A stretch of DNA of 64,000 bases from N074bin45 sp039587475 (GCA_039587475.1 JBDHIK010000001.1:40630-104629); one strand, 5' to 3'; positions 1 through 9,136 are shown, numbered from the stretch's first letter. Translations and numbers: made by a program. The notes: generated from the sequence alone by a model not told the origin.

Positions 1-54
1 AGCCGAAGGCACTTCCGGCAGGGCAATGGCGCTATGGACATGGGTCTGCGGCAT
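1..54 (-). CDS. possible 5' end of a minus-strand gene, cut by the window edge
   Basis: An ATG on the minus strand at 54 opens 18 codons with no stop before the window edge (MPQTHVHSAIALPEVPSA). A GGAG sits about 9 bases before the ATG. It would be divergent from the zinc-ribbon gene that starts at 202. The fragment is too short to assign a family, and the frame may be fortuitous. Confidence 0.3.
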   Translation of the reverse strand, partial: MPQTHVHSAIALPEVPSA

Positions 55-201
55 GGAGCGTTTCTCCGGTGGACTCCCGTCCACGGTAATCGGTCGCGGC
101 GGTCAGCGCCAGGACCGGATTGGCCGGCCAGGCATGGTAGGCTCCCCCCGAGTCTGGTTAGATTCCGCGGCGCCCGTCTCCCTCCTCACCTGCGAGCGTC
201 C

Positions 202-978
202 ATGACGAATCAGGAACGTCCCTGCCCGGCTTGTGGCGCCACTGGCACGGGCAAGTTCTGCCAGGCCTGCGGTAGTTCGATGGTGGCCCAGACGCCCCGA
301 ACCTGTGGCCACTGCGATGCCCGGCCCAGCGCCGGGGCGCTGTTCTGCCACCGGTGTGGCAGGAACCTGGCGGGCGGGCCCCCCGTGGCCGCCTCGGGAC
401 GGCTACCCTGGCTGATAGCCGGAGCCGTGGTGGTGGTGCTGGTGCTGGCCATCGCACTCCGGGCGGGTGCCGGTTTCACGTTTACGACGTCGGACATGGC
501 CAACGCGGGCAACGTGTCCGCCGGCCAGCCGGCGGGCCCCGCGCCCGACATCAGCCAGATGTCACCCCGCGAGCGATTCGACCGCCTCTATGCCCGGGTC
601 ATGCAATCCGGAGCGATTGGGGATACTGCAGCCGTACTCCAGTTCACGCCGATGGCACTCGGCGCCTACGGACTGCTCGATACCGTGGATGACCAGGCCC
701 GGTTCCGGGTGGCCATGATACGCCTTCAAGTAGGCGAGTTCGACGGCGCCGAAGCCCTGGCGGACACCATTCTGGCCACGACCCCAACGCATTTGCTGGG
801 ACTGGTGATTCGCGGTACGGCTGCCAGTTTTCAGGGGGACCGGGATGGGCTGGCCCAGGCCTACGGCACCTTCCTCGATCACTACGAGGAGGAAATGGCG
901 AGCGGGCGCTCGGCGTACGGCGCCGAGGAAGACATTCTCACGACCTTCCACCAAGCGGCCCTGCAGGGCACCGACTAA
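202..978 (+). CDS. double zinc-ribbon, single-pass membrane protein with helical C-terminal domain
   Basis: The 258-residue protein opens with two zinc-ribbon knuckle pairs: Cys8/11 with Cys20/23, and Cys35/38 with Cys49/52. One hydrophobic helix follows at about 68-87, and then a soluble region of about 165 residues rich in short helices that looks TPR-like. The ribbons would be cytoplasmic and the rest outside. I chose the ATG at 202 because the zinc ribbon starts immediately after it; an in-frame ATG at 34 would add 56 residues of low-complexity Arg/Pro sequence. It ends 17 bases before the mqnD-like gene. Proteins of this build are common but poorly understood, and no catalytic function is visible. 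Confidence 0.75.
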   Translation: MTNQERPCPACGATGTGKFCQACGSSMVAQTPRTCGHCDARPSAGALFCHRCGRNLAGGPPVAASGRLPWLIAGAVVVVLVLAIALRAGAGFTFTTSDMANAGNVSAGQPAGPAPDISQMSPRERFDRLYARVMQSGAIGDTAAVLQFTPMALGAYGLLDTVDDQARFRVAMIRLQVGEFDGAEALADTILATTPTHLLGLVIRGTAASFQGDRDGLAQAYGTFLDHYEEEMASGRSAYGAEEDILTTFHQAALQGTD

Positions 979-995
979 CACGGGATCATCCTCTT

Positions 996-1838
996 ATGTC
1001 TCAGACCATTCATGTCTCCCACAGCCCCGACTCGGACGACGCCTTCATGTTCTACGCGTTGACGGAGGGGAAGATCGATACCGGGGGCCTGCGCTACGTC
1101 CACGAGTTGAGCGACATCGAGAGTCTGAATCAGCGTGCCAAACGCGGTGAGCTGGAAGTCTCGGCCGTGTCCATCCACGCCTATTCCTATATTGCCGACC
1201 AGTACGCCTTGCTGGCGAGCGGCTCATCGATGGGAGACGGGTATGGCCCGCGCCTCGTTGCCGGCGAGGCGCCACCGGAAGACGTGCCGGCAGCGCTCCG
1301 CGGCAAGCGCATCGGCGTGCCAGGAAAACTGACCACGGCCTATCTGGTGCTCCGGTTGTTCCAGCCCGACTTCGAGGCGGTGATGCTGCCGTTCGACGAG
1401 ATCGAGGACGCGGTGCAGGACGGCCGGGTCGATGTCGGTCTGGTAATTCACGAGGGTCAGCTGACGTTCGCTGAGCGTGGCCTGCATCTCTGGGGCGACC
1501 TGGGGGACTGGTGGCGCAAGGACACGGATCTGCCACTCCCGCTCGGTGGCAACGTCGTGCGGCGTGACCTTGGAGACGCTGTGATCGAGCAGATTGCCCG
1601 TGATCTCAAGGCCAGCATCGAGTACGGGCTGCAGCATCGCGAAGCCGCACTCGGGTATGCCGAACGCTACAACCGGGGCATCAGCAAGGAGCAGACCGAC
1701 GCCTTCGTGGGGATGTACGTCAACCACTGGACCGTGGACTATGGCGAAGAAGGCCGCACCGCGGTGCGCACGCTGCTGGCGCGGGCGCATGAGGCGGGCC
1801 TCATTCCCCAGGCGACCGATGTCGAATTCGTCGGATAG
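996..1838 (+). CDS. mqnD: menaquinone biosynthesis protein, MqnD-like (1,4-dihydroxy-6-naphthoate synthase)
   Basis: The 280-residue product has the periplasmic-binding-protein-like fold of the MqnA/MqnD family. It opens with HSPDSDDAFMFYAL, equivalent to the SPCPNDTF start of MqnD, then has DIESLNQRA, the VSIHAYSYI segment and a Ser/Gly-rich loop (ASGSSMGDGYGPRLV). MqnD converts cyclic de-hypoxanthinyl futalosine to 1,4-dihydroxy-6-naphthoate in the futalosine route to menaquinone. The SPDSDD variant departs from the usual SPCPND, so a divergent MqnA/D-type protein with another substrate is possible. No other mqn gene lies nearby, which is usual because these genes are often dispersed. Confidence 0.75.
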   Translation: MSQTIHVSHSPDSDDAFMFYALTEGKIDTGGLRYVHELSDIESLNQRAKRGELEVSAVSIHAYSYIADQYALLASGSSMGDGYGPRLVAGEAPPEDVPAALRGKRIGVPGKLTTAYLVLRLFQPDFEAVMLPFDEIEDAVQDGRVDVGLVIHEGQLTFAERGLHLWGDLGDWWRKDTDLPLPLGGNVVRRDLGDAVIEQIARDLKASIEYGLQHREAALGYAERYNRGISKEQTDAFVGMYVNHWTVDYGEEGRTAVRTLLARAHEAGLIPQATDVEFVG

Positions 1839-1979
1839 GCCCGGGTTTCTTGACGCTCCCGAAACGCGTTCCTACCTTGGGGTTCAGGCGCATGTGTTTG
1901 TCACGAAGGGCGCCGTGCCCCCCGCGCGTGCAGGTTCTCGTCCCAGGCTGATCCCTCGACCGTCACCACGGAGTTGACC

Positions 1980-3056
1980 GTGTCATCGCCCGTTACCGCC
2001 GCCTCGATCCTGATCGTCGACGACGAAGAATCGATTCGGTCCGCTCTCACCCGGTTCCTCAAGACCAAGGGATACGAGGTGAACGCGGCCGCGTCCGGCG
2101 AGGAGGCCTTGGCGATGCTCCAGCGCCTCAAGGTCTCCGGCATGGTGCTCGACATCCGCATGCCGGGATTGAGCGGCATCGACCTGGTGCCCAAGGTGCT
2201 CGAGATCGAACCGAACGCGGCCATCCTGATGTTGACCGCGGTCAACGACGCCACCACCGCCTCGCTGTGCATGCAGCGCGGCGCCATGGAGTATCTCACC
2301 AAACCGATCGACCTCGAGGAGCTGCACAAGGCCATTCAACGGGCCCTCAAGCGCCGGGACGCGCTGCTCGAAACCGATGAGCTGAACCAGTGGCTCAAGG
2401 AAGAGGTCGCGGTCCGGACGGCCGAGCTGCGGCGTGAACGAGCCAACCTGCAGCGCATCTCGGTGGCGACCCTGGAAGTGCTGGTCAACGCCCTCGAAGC
2501 CAAGGATCCCTATTCCCGCGGCCACTCGGCCCGCGTGGCGGACCTCTCGGCCATGGTCGCCTCGGAACTGGGCATGACGGACGAAGAGGTCGAGGCGGTG
2601 CGGACCGCCGGGCGGCTCCACGATATCGGCAAGATCGGCATCCGCGAGGAGATCCTGATCAAGCAGGGACCCCTGACCGACGACGAGTACGAGCACGTGA
2701 AGCAGCATGTGGTCGTCGGCTCGCAGATCCTGGCCCCGCTGGCGCACCTTCGGGAAGTGATCCACTACGTGCGCAGTCACCACGAACGCTGGGACGGCCA
2801 GGGCTATCCCGATCGCCTGAAGGGCGAGGCGATTCCGGTCGGCGCTCGCATCCTCGGGGCCGTGGAGATCTACGACGCGCTCACCACGTCTCGGCCCTAC
2901 CAGGAAAAGATGAGTTCGGACTTTGCGATCGAGCGCATGCGCGACCTGACCGGCACGGTGATCGCCGAAGACGTCTACCAGGCTCTCGAGGCCGTCGTCA
3001 AACGGCGACAGACGCTGGTGTTCCTGGACGACACCGGCGAACATCAACCCGACTGA
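1980..3056 (+). CDS. response regulator with HD-GYP phosphodiesterase output
   Basis: An N-terminal receiver domain (residues about 8-120) carries the acidic pair Asp14/15, phospho-acceptor Asp58 (LDIRMPG) and the conserved Lys in YLTKPID. A coiled linker leads to an HD-GYP domain: HD at 214-215 (LHDIGKIGI), then HHERWDGQGYP from His267. HD-GYP domains hydrolyse cyclic di-GMP, so this should be a phosphorylation-controlled c-di-GMP phosphodiesterase. I prefer the GTG at 1980 over the in-frame TTG at 1974 because GGAG at 1969-1972 lies 7 bases before GTG but only 1 base before TTG. It is followed 18 bases later by a second receiver gene, so the two probably form an operon. Confidence 0.88.
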   Translation: MSSPVTAASILIVDDEESIRSALTRFLKTKGYEVNAAASGEEALAMLQRLKVSGMVLDIRMPGLSGIDLVPKVLEIEPNAAILMLTAVNDATTASLCMQRGAMEYLTKPIDLEELHKAIQRALKRRDALLETDELNQWLKEEVAVRTAELRRERANLQRISVATLEVLVNALEAKDPYSRGHSARVADLSAMVASELGMTDEEVEAVRTAGRLHDIGKIGIREEILIKQGPLTDDEYEHVKQHVVVGSQILAPLAHLREVIHYVRSHHERWDGQGYPDRLKGEAIPVGARILGAVEIYDALTTSRPYQEKMSSDFAIERMRDLTGTVIAEDVYQALEAVVKRRQTLVFLDDTGEHQPD

Positions 3057-3074
3057 CCGGCAGACGGCCCCACG

Positions 3075-4112
3075 GTGCCCTCCCGGGAAGATCTGCGCAT
3101 CCTCATCGTCGACGACGATCCGGCCATCGCCCGGCTGCTGGCAGCGGTGCTGACGGCGGACGGCCTGGCAGAGCCGGCCAGCGTCAACAGAGGAGAAGAC
3201 GCCTTCGCGGCGGCGGCCGACGCCGACCTGGTGCTGCTCGACTACAACCTCCCGGACATGCGCGGTACCGAAGTGCTGGAGCGCCTGGGCCGTCTGCCGC
3301 ACCCGCCCTCCGTCGTGGTGGTCACCGCGCACGGTGACGAATCGGTGGCGGCCACGGCGTTACGCCACGGAGCGGACGACTATCTGGTGAAGGACGAATC
3401 CCTGGTCAAGCTGCTGCCCCAGGTGGTGGAACGGGTCCGTCGCACGCGCGCCCTCCGCGAATCACTGGCCGCCGCCGAGCGCAACCTGGTGGAGATGGAG
3501 CGGCGTGCGGCCCTCGGCGAAATGTCGGTGACGCTGCGGCACGAGATCAACAATCCGCTGATGACGGCCATGGCGGAAATCGAGTTGCTGCTGGAAGACA
3601 CCGTCGACGGGGAATCCCGGAAGGCTCTGGAAAACGTCCAGCATGCCCTGGAACGCATTCGGGATAGTGTGCAGCGCGCCAACGCCCTGCGGGGTTCAGA
3701 AACGAAGGAGTACCTGGACGGCGTGCGCATGGTGGATCTGGACGCGCCGGAAGGTCATGTGGAACCCTCCGTCTGGGGAGCCGCCCTGACCCACATCGCC
3801 GACAGAGCCCTCAATCGTGTCGTGGGATTGTTGCTGCAGCAGGCCGGGTACCGCGTCACGGATTGCCCCAACCTCGGGGACCTCGAATCACGGACCAGGG
3901 CCGTGGGCATCGACCTCGTCGTCGTCGGATGCGGAGCCCCGGGCGCGGACCCGCTCGAGCGACTGCAACCAGCCGGGGATCGCGGCTACCGGCTCGTGGC
4001 CCTGACCCCCGACGAGGTGGCGTCAGCAAGCTGCAACGGGGCGGACCACATCATCCGGCTGCCCTTCGATCCTGCCACGTTCATCGAACAGGTCAGCACG
4101 GTCGCGCCCTGA
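3075..4112 (+). CDS. REC-HisKA-REC-like signalling protein without an ATPase domain
   Basis: The 345-residue protein begins with a receiver domain (about 5-120) having the Asp pair, an acceptor Asp in LLDYNLPDM and Lys in YLVKDE. A dimerisation/phospho-acceptor helix follows with the H-box LRHEINNPLMTAMAEIELLLED, as in HisKA kinases. No HATPase_c N, G1 or G2 boxes are visible. The C-terminal ~115 residues resemble a degenerate receiver (GLLLQQAGYRVTDC, then DLVVVGCGAP and a final RLPFDP where Lys-Pro is expected). It may act as a phosphotransfer or scaffold protein for the adjacent HD-GYP regulator. The start is GTG. It ends 1 base from the convergent acyltransferase gene. Confidence 0.75.
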   Translation: MPSREDLRILIVDDDPAIARLLAAVLTADGLAEPASVNRGEDAFAAAADADLVLLDYNLPDMRGTEVLERLGRLPHPPSVVVVTAHGDESVAATALRHGADDYLVKDESLVKLLPQVVERVRRTRALRESLAAAERNLVEMERRAALGEMSVTLRHEINNPLMTAMAEIELLLEDTVDGESRKALENVQHALERIRDSVQRANALRGSETKEYLDGVRMVDLDAPEGHVEPSVWGAALTHIADRALNRVVGLLLQQAGYRVTDCPNLGDLESRTRAVGIDLVVVGCGAPGADPLERLQPAGDRGYRLVALTPDEVASASCNGADHIIRLPFDPATFIEQVSTVAP

Positions 4113-4113
4113 T

Positions 4114-5673
4114 TCACTCCGGGCGGCGCCGCGGCGGCGCCTGATCACGCTTGTCCCCCGCGGCATCCCCCACCGTGTACGACCCGGTCTCCACGGATAG
4201 CTCATCGCGTCGAGCCAGACGGGGCAGGGTCGGATCGGTCTCCCCGGCAGGGGTCATGACCGGGCGATGCTCCTCCGGCAACAGGTGGGACAGTGAATTG
4301 GCGTAGTACTCGAGCAGGGGACGTTGTCGGGGCATGATGACGAGCATCGCCCCTTCACGCACGACCAGTCGCCGCATGCGCAGGATGCGCCAAGCCCGTT
4401 GCCACAACTCCCCGATCGAGGCATGCGGGTTGGCAAGCATGGCCCCGCGCGCCTGGAGGGCGTCTCGGAGCTCGTCCATCCGGTCGAGCACCTGCGGTTC
4501 GGTCAGCGCGGATCCGCGAAGCGACAACAGGGCCGCCGACGCCAGTGGCACCGGCGTCACCGGCACCACGTCTCCGACCTTGGCCAGTGCTTCGGCCGCC
4601 AGGCGTTCGATGTGGGAGAGTCGTTCCGCCTTGGGAAGCACCAGGACGTTATCGGATTGGCGGCCGAGCCAGGCCCGAACCGAGAGCGGCTTCCCGAACG
4701 CGACTGCCACCTCGCCGTAGCGCTGAAAGCGCCCGAAGGCCAGGCGGAGCACATTGCGCGTGAGATAGTGCACCACGGATCCAAACTGCCGGAGCCTGCC
4801 GCGGCGCCGGCTTCCCACGATGCGTTCCTGAATCAACGTGCGATCCTCCAGCACGCGATCGTAATTGATGCCCACCGGCACCAGCCAGATATCACCCTGG
4901 AAGTCGTCGTCCGCCAGTGTGCGTGCCAGGTAGTCGAGCAGACCCAGCTTGGGCGGGCGCAGGGCTCCATCGCGCGTCAGCCCGCCTTCGGGGAAGATGC
5001 CCTGGGTCACCCGGTTGCGGGTGATCAGCTGGATGTAGCGTTCCAGCACGGTGTGGTACAACGGGACCCGATAGCGGCGCCGGATGAAGTAGCTGCCGAA
5101 GCTCTTGAAGAGGTATTCCAGCGGCCAGGTGCGTGCCCACTCACCCACGGCGTAACTAATGCTGACCGTCCCTGAAAGGACGAACGCGACCACGACATAG
5201 TCCGCGTTGCTGCGGTGATTCATGAGGTACACCACCACGTCGTTCTCGGGAATCTCCTCAGCGGCGCCGGTGTCTCGTGTGGCAATCCGGACCTGATAGA
5301 GAATGGAGACGAAGAACCGGGAGATGGCGTATCCGAAACGGTAGTAGCTCAGGACGTTGAAGAACGGGACGATCTCCCGGATGTAGCCGCTCACCTCACG
5401 CTCAGTGTCGTCTACCGAGACACCCTGGCTGCGGGCATGCTCTTCGATGGCCTCCCGGACGACCGGGTCGGCCATGAGCCGCTCATGCACCTCGGTGCGG
5501 CGGGCGAACTTGAAGGGTTCGACTTTGGCCTGGAACCGGGCGACCGCCCGGTCCGAGGCTTGGCCGTACCACGAGAGGACCGCCCGGCGGGATTGCCGGG
5601 CCAGCCACCACATGACGAAGACGCCGGCGCCGATCACGCCGAGGATCGAGAGGAACCAGACGAGCGCGGTCAT
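4114..5673 (-). CDS. PlsB-like glycerophosphate acyltransferase
   Basis: The 519-residue protein has an N-terminal membrane helix (about 3-22) and a PlsC/PlsB acyltransferase core. The core shows NHRSNADY (HX4D catalytic motif), then GSYFIRRRYRV and FPEGGLTRDG, corresponding to acyltransferase blocks I to III. It would transfer an acyl group to the sn-1 position of glycerol-3-phosphate or a related acceptor at the inner membrane. It is much shorter than the approximately 800-residue E. coli PlsB, as in other PlsB-like proteins lacking the long N-terminus, so exact substrate is uncertain. Its ATG overlaps the stop of the HtpX-like gene (ATGA), which indicates translational coupling. Confidence 0.75.
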   Translation of the reverse strand: MTALVWFLSILGVIGAGVFVMWWLARQSRRAVLSWYGQASDRAVARFQAKVEPFKFARRTEVHERLMADPVVREAIEEHARSQGVSVDDTEREVSGYIREIVPFFNVLSYYRFGYAISRFFVSILYQVRIATRDTGAAEEIPENDVVVYLMNHRSNADYVVVAFVLSGTVSISYAVGEWARTWPLEYLFKSFGSYFIRRRYRVPLYHTVLERYIQLITRNRVTQGIFPEGGLTRDGALRPPKLGLLDYLARTLADDDFQGDIWLVPVGINYDRVLEDRTLIQERIVGSRRRGRLRQFGSVVHYLTRNVLRLAFGRFQRYGEVAVAFGKPLSVRAWLGRQSDNVLVLPKAERLSHIERLAAEALAKVGDVVPVTPVPLASAALLSLRGSALTEPQVLDRMDELRDALQARGAMLANPHASIGELWQRAWRILRMRRLVVREGAMLVIMPRQRPLLEYYANSLSHLLPEEHRPVMTPAGETDPTLPRLARRDELSVETGSYTVGDAAGDKRDQAPPRRRPE

Positions 5674-6704
5674 CCGGCCGAAGGGGCTGCTCCGGACTCG
5701 AGACTCCCCTCAGCCTTGGCCTGTTGAAAGGCCATGGCGCGCAGGCGGACCACCCGGTGGCGGATGGGCGGGTGGGAGGCAAACACGTTGGCCACCGCCC
5801 CGTCCTTGGCGGCCAGTCGCCGCTCGCCCGGATCCACGATGCACATGTGGGCGGCACCCCGACTGATGCTCTTCGTGGCGGCGCTGTTGCCGTCGATCTT
5901 CTCGAGTGCGTTCGCCAGCGCTTCCGGATGCCTGGTGAACTGGGCCGCGGTGGCGTCCGCCAGGTACTCGCGATTGCGTGACACGCTCATGGCCATGAGA
6001 CGGGAGATCAAGGGTGCGACGATCAGGGTCAACACCCAGAGCACCATGACGATCATCCCGGCGGGACCGCCGCCACCTTTTCGACCGCCGCCCCTGCGAC
6101 CGACCCCCCCGTAGCGGAGCAGTCGGTACAAGTTGTCGGACATGAGTGCGACGGTGCCCACCAGGGCTGCCAGCAACGTCATCAGTCGGACATCGAGATT
6201 CTGTATGTGGGCCATCTCGTGGGCCACGACCCCCTGGAGTTCGTCGCGGGACAGCGTCGTCAGCAACCCTTCGGTCACGGCGATGTGCGCCGCCCCCTGG
6301 TCGATCCCGGTGGCGAACGCGTTGGGGTCCGGATCGGGGACGATCCACAGGGTTGGACGCGGTAGTCCGGCGGCGATGGTCATTTCGTCGAGCACGTTCG
6401 CCAAGCGCCGCTGTTCGGGGGTACTCGGTTCAATCAGCTGCCAGGCGCCGGCGGCCCGCAGAACCCGGTTGGGGCCTCGTTTCCACGACCACCAGACGAG
6501 AAGCCCGGCGGTGGCCAGGACCACCAGGCCGATCACCGGCACGGTGTGCCGGTACTCACCGGGAGCGCTCTGGCGGCTCATGAGGTACAACGACAGATCC
6601 CCGCCGAAACCGACCCAGGCGAAGAACACCAGAAACCCGGCGATGAGGAGCGCGGAACGTCGCCGGTTGGATTGTTGTTGGGCGAAGAGATTACGTGCGG
6701 TCAC
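5670..6704 (-). CDS. M48-family membrane zinc metalloprotease, HtpX-like
   Basis: The zinc site is visible as VVAHEMAHIQN (HExxH) with the third ligand Glu in SRNREYLADA, as in M48/HtpX proteases. Two hydrophobic helices lie near residues 17-37 and 50-68 and two more after the HExxH helix (MTLLAALVGTVALM, then MIVMVLWVLTLIVAPLI). HtpX-type proteases degrade misfolded inner-membrane proteins on the cytoplasmic side. Start is GTG, overlapping the LemA stop (GTGA). LemA and HtpX-like genes are a common pair, supporting co-translation. The tail after residue 300 is longer than in E. coli HtpX. Confidence 0.88.
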   Translation of the reverse strand: MTARNLFAQQQSNRRRSALLIAGFLVFFAWVGFGGDLSLYLMSRQSAPGEYRHTVPVIGLVVLATAGLLVWWSWKRGPNRVLRAAGAWQLIEPSTPEQRRLANVLDEMTIAAGLPRPTLWIVPDPDPNAFATGIDQGAAHIAVTEGLLTTLSRDELQGVVAHEMAHIQNLDVRLMTLLAALVGTVALMSDNLYRLLRYGGVGRRGGGRKGGGGPAGMIVMVLWVLTLIVAPLISRLMAMSVSRNREYLADATAAQFTRHPEALANALEKIDGNSAATKSISRGAAHMCIVDPGERRLAAKDGAVANVFASHPPIRHRVVRLRAMAFQQAKAEGSLESGAAPSAG

Positions 6705-7273
6705 GCCCCGGGCGATTTACGAGACAGATCCACGTTGGGGACGGCCCGCTCCGCGTCGTCCTGGATCTCCCACAACTCGGCCGGCGAGGCCTTGGCCAGC
6801 CCGGCGACGAGGTTGGTGGGGAACATGGCCTGTTTGGTATTGTAGTGCGTGGCAACGTCGTTGTAGTGCTGCCGGGAAAAACTGATCTTGTTCTCCGTGC
6901 TGGTGAGCTCTTCCTGGAGCTGCGCGATGTTGCCGGTCGCCTTGAGATCGGGGTAGGCTTCGACCAGGGCAAACAACTTGCCAAGCGCCTGCGTGAGCAT
7001 CCCCTCCGCTCTGGCCGTCTCCTTGACGCCGCTGGCTCCCATGGCTGAGTTCCGCGCCTGGATGACCGCCTCCATGGTCTCGCGTTCGAAATCCATGGCC
7101 CCCTTTACCGTGTTGACCAGGTTGGGCACCAGGTCGTGTCGCCGCTTGAGCTGCACGTCGATCTGTTTCCAGCCGTTCACCACCTGGTTCTTCAGTCGGA
7201 TGAGCGTGTTGTACGTCGCAACCAGCCACACCACGGTGATGGCGACGACAGCGAGAAACACGTAGTTGCTCAT
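6701..7273 (-). CDS. lemA: LemA family protein
   Basis: The 190-residue protein has one N-terminal membrane helix (VFLAVVAITVVWLVATYN), then the long helical LemA domain with the diagnostic stretch GWKQIDVQLKRRHDLVPNLV, the Tyr-Pro-Asp-Leu-Lys segment at AYPDLKATGN, and TENKISFSRQHYNDVATHYN. I start at the ATG at 7273 because a good AGGAG precedes it and the helix follows; an upstream in-frame extension to 7405 is low-complexity. The function of LemA is not settled; it is typically encoded next to HtpX-like proteases, as here. Confidence 0.93.
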   Translation of the reverse strand: MSNYVFLAVVAITVVWLVATYNTLIRLKNQVVNGWKQIDVQLKRRHDLVPNLVNTVKGAMDFERETMEAVIQARNSAMGASGVKETARAEGMLTQALGKLFALVEAYPDLKATGNIAQLQEELTSTENKISFSRQHYNDVATHYNTKQAMFPTNLVAGLAKASPAELWEIQDDAERAVPNVDLSRKSPGA

Positions 7274-7314
7274 GGTCACTCCTGAGGTGGTGAATCCGGG
7301 ATCGGTCCTGCCGT

Positions 7315-7938
7315 TCAGTCGTCCGTGGCCACCGGCGCGCGAAGGGTGGCGAGTACGTCCGCCACCCGGGAGGACAAGGTCCCGAACAGGGCCGGGTCTC
7401 GCCAAGCAGGGTGGCTATCATCGATGAGCACCTCGACACCGGCTTCGACTGCGATCCGGCGTACGCCACGCCCCGGGAGGGAACCGGCCTGCGGCGCAGA
7501 CACCCGGGTGGCAACACCGGGACGGGACGGGACGGCCACCAGAGCCTCCGGGGCGGGGAGGCTGCGGCCCAGCGCAGTCGCCACCCGGTGCTCCAGCACG
7601 TCACCGGGCAGGTCCCGAAACTCTTCCACCAGACGATCGAGCGTCGCCCCCTCCATCTGCCGCAGCTTGATCGCCAGGATCTGGAGCAGATGGCGGTATG
7701 AGTACGTGGCGGAGGTCCCCTTGCCATCAGGAGGATTGACCAGGCCGCGGGCCACGTAGAATCGGATGGTTCGCTCCGAGGGCCGTGCGCTGGCGGCGGA
7801 ACTGACGGGCGCGACGTCGGCCCTGTCGAGCAGGGCGCTGGCCAGGGCGGCGAGGTCTCGCAGGCGCCATGGGGCCCGGCCGCGGTAGGCCCGGAGGGTG
7901 GACCGCGGATCCGAGGCGGAGGCGCCTGGTCCTGTCAT
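7315..7938 (-). CDS. MerR-type transcriptional regulator
   Basis: Residues about 50-125 form a MerR winged helix: SERTIRFYVARGLVNPP matches the IRFYExxGLL core, followed by SATYSYRHLLQILAIKLRQMEG. The expected long dimerisation helix and a C-terminal effector region of about 80 residues follow, without metal-binding cysteines, so a metal sensor is unlikely. About 45 extra residues precede the HTH. The ATG overlaps the stop of the receiver gene upstream (ATGA), so this is the third gene of an AraC-REC-MerR regulator operon. Confidence 0.8.
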   Translation of the reverse strand: MTGPGASASDPRSTLRAYRGRAPWRLRDLAALASALLDRADVAPVSSAASARPSERTIRFYVARGLVNPPDGKGTSATYSYRHLLQILAIKLRQMEGATLDRLVEEFRDLPGDVLEHRVATALGRSLPAPEALVAVPSRPGVATRVSAPQAGSLPGRGVRRIAVEAGVEVLIDDSHPAWRDPALFGTLSSRVADVLATLRAPVATDD

Positions 7939-8345
7939 CCGTGCAGGCCGTTCGTGGTCCCGTCACGCCGACCCTCGGGGCGGCGCGTCAGCATGGCCGT
8001 GAGCCGATCGGCCAGTTCAGCAACCGAAAACGGCTTGGCGAGCGTGGGAAAGTTGTTGCCGTGCAATTGCAGGCGCGCCAGCCGCTCTGGGTCGCCACTC
8101 ATGAGAAGCACCCGTCCGACCAGCCGAGGCCAGTGACGCGTGATGGCCAGTGCCAGTGTGTCGCCGGTCATCTGGGGAATGAACACGTCGAGCACGACGG
8201 CATCGACGGCCTCGGACTCGAGCGCGGCATAGGCAGAGTCGGCCGCCGAAGCACAATGGACCCGGAAACCCTTGCGGGTGAGCCCTCGGCTCAACACCCG
8301 AAGGACGTCAGGATCGTCGTCGACGAGGAGGACCAGTGCCGTCAT
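7935..8345 (-). CDS. stand-alone receiver-domain response regulator
   Basis: The 136-residue protein is a single REC domain: VLLVDDDPDVLRVL gives the acidic pocket, VVLDVFIPQMTG carries the acceptor Asp near residue 54, LLMSGD supplies the Ser/Thr switch residue, and LAKPFSV the conserved Lys. There is no output domain, as in CheY/Spo0F-type regulators, so it must signal by protein contact or phosphotransfer. It overlaps the AraC-type gene before it and the MerR gene after it by ATGA junctions. Confidence 0.88.
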   Translation of the reverse strand: MTALVLLVDDDPDVLRVLSRGLTRKGFRVHCASAADSAYAALESEAVDAVVLDVFIPQMTGDTLALAITRHWPRLVGRVLLMSGDPERLARLQLHGNNFPTLAKPFSVAELADRLTAMLTRRPEGRRDGTTNGLHG

Positions 8346-9136
8346 GAGACCGCCCGTTCACCCAGTCCGGTGAAATAGCGCTCGGTGACGATCGCCAGGG
8401 CGTCCTCGGGCGTGAGAGACAGTCGCATCTCCCCCGCCGTCAGACCGAACACTTCTCGCAGGTGGGCCTGCATGGTACGCGCCCGGCCGTAGCCGAGCTT
8501 GGTCGCGACATCTTCTACCGTGAGCCCCGGGTCGAGCAACAGGTAGTGGGCGTAGAGCAAGCGCGCGATGATCAGCACCATGCGCGGAGAGGGCATTCCC
8601 GCCCGGGCGAACAGTCGCTCGCAGGTACGGCGCCCCACCTGGGCCCGTTCCGCCATGGCGGAAACGGTGGGTGTCTCCATCGGACACGTCAGCGTCCACT
8701 CGAGCGCGGTCTGTACTTGATCGGGAAGCGGATCGAGGAGGCCGGCCAGCGTCCTGGCCACCTTCCGAAAGACGGTGTGCTCCGCTTCGCTCTGAAGCGC
8801 CTGTCTCAAGGAAGACGGCGAGTCGTCGAAGCGGGCGAAGATGGCTCGACGGATGCCGATCCGACCCAGTTCGAGAAGCAGCTCCGCCGTCTGGGGCGTG
8901 AGCGCCGTATAGATGAGGAGCGAGAGAGAAGGAAACATCCGCCGCAGGCGATCGATTTCCAGGACCCCGATGCCGGGCCCGTCCGTGGGGTCCACGACCG
9001 CCAGCTCCACCGGCCGCGACCGGATAGCCTCGACCATGGCCGGTCCCGTGGGGACCGGTTCCAGGGTGAAGCTTGAAGTGGCGGCCGAGCGCAGCTTCAA
9101 CAACTGCGCTTCGGGAATGGCCGTGAGTACCAGCAT
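8342..9136 (-). CDS. AraC-type regulator with receiver-like N-terminal domain
   Basis: The N-terminal ~120 residues have a receiver-like alternation (MLVLTAIPEAQ, then VELAVVDPTDGPG and LSLLIYTALTP) but lack the acidic pair after strand 1 and the Lys, so it is probably a pseudo-receiver. The C-terminal ~100 residues are an AraC/XylS double helix-turn-helix (VSAMAERAQVGRRTCERLF, then VEDVATKLGYGRARTMQAHL). I place the start at the ATG at 9136, preceded by AGGAG about 11 bases upstream, and not at an in-frame start at 9211 that adds a Pro-rich stretch. First gene of the regulator operon. Confidence 0.78.
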   Translation of the reverse strand: MLVLTAIPEAQLLKLRSAATSSFTLEPVPTGPAMVEAIRSRPVELAVVDPTDGPGIGVLEIDRLRRMFPSLSLLIYTALTPQTAELLLELGRIGIRRAIFARFDDSPSSLRQALQSEAEHTVFRKVARTLAGLLDPLPDQVQTALEWTLTCPMETPTVSAMAERAQVGRRTCERLFARAGMPSPRMVLIIARLLYAHYLLLDPGLTVEDVATKLGYGRARTMQAHLREVFGLTAGEMRLSLTPEDALAIVTERYFTGLGERAVS

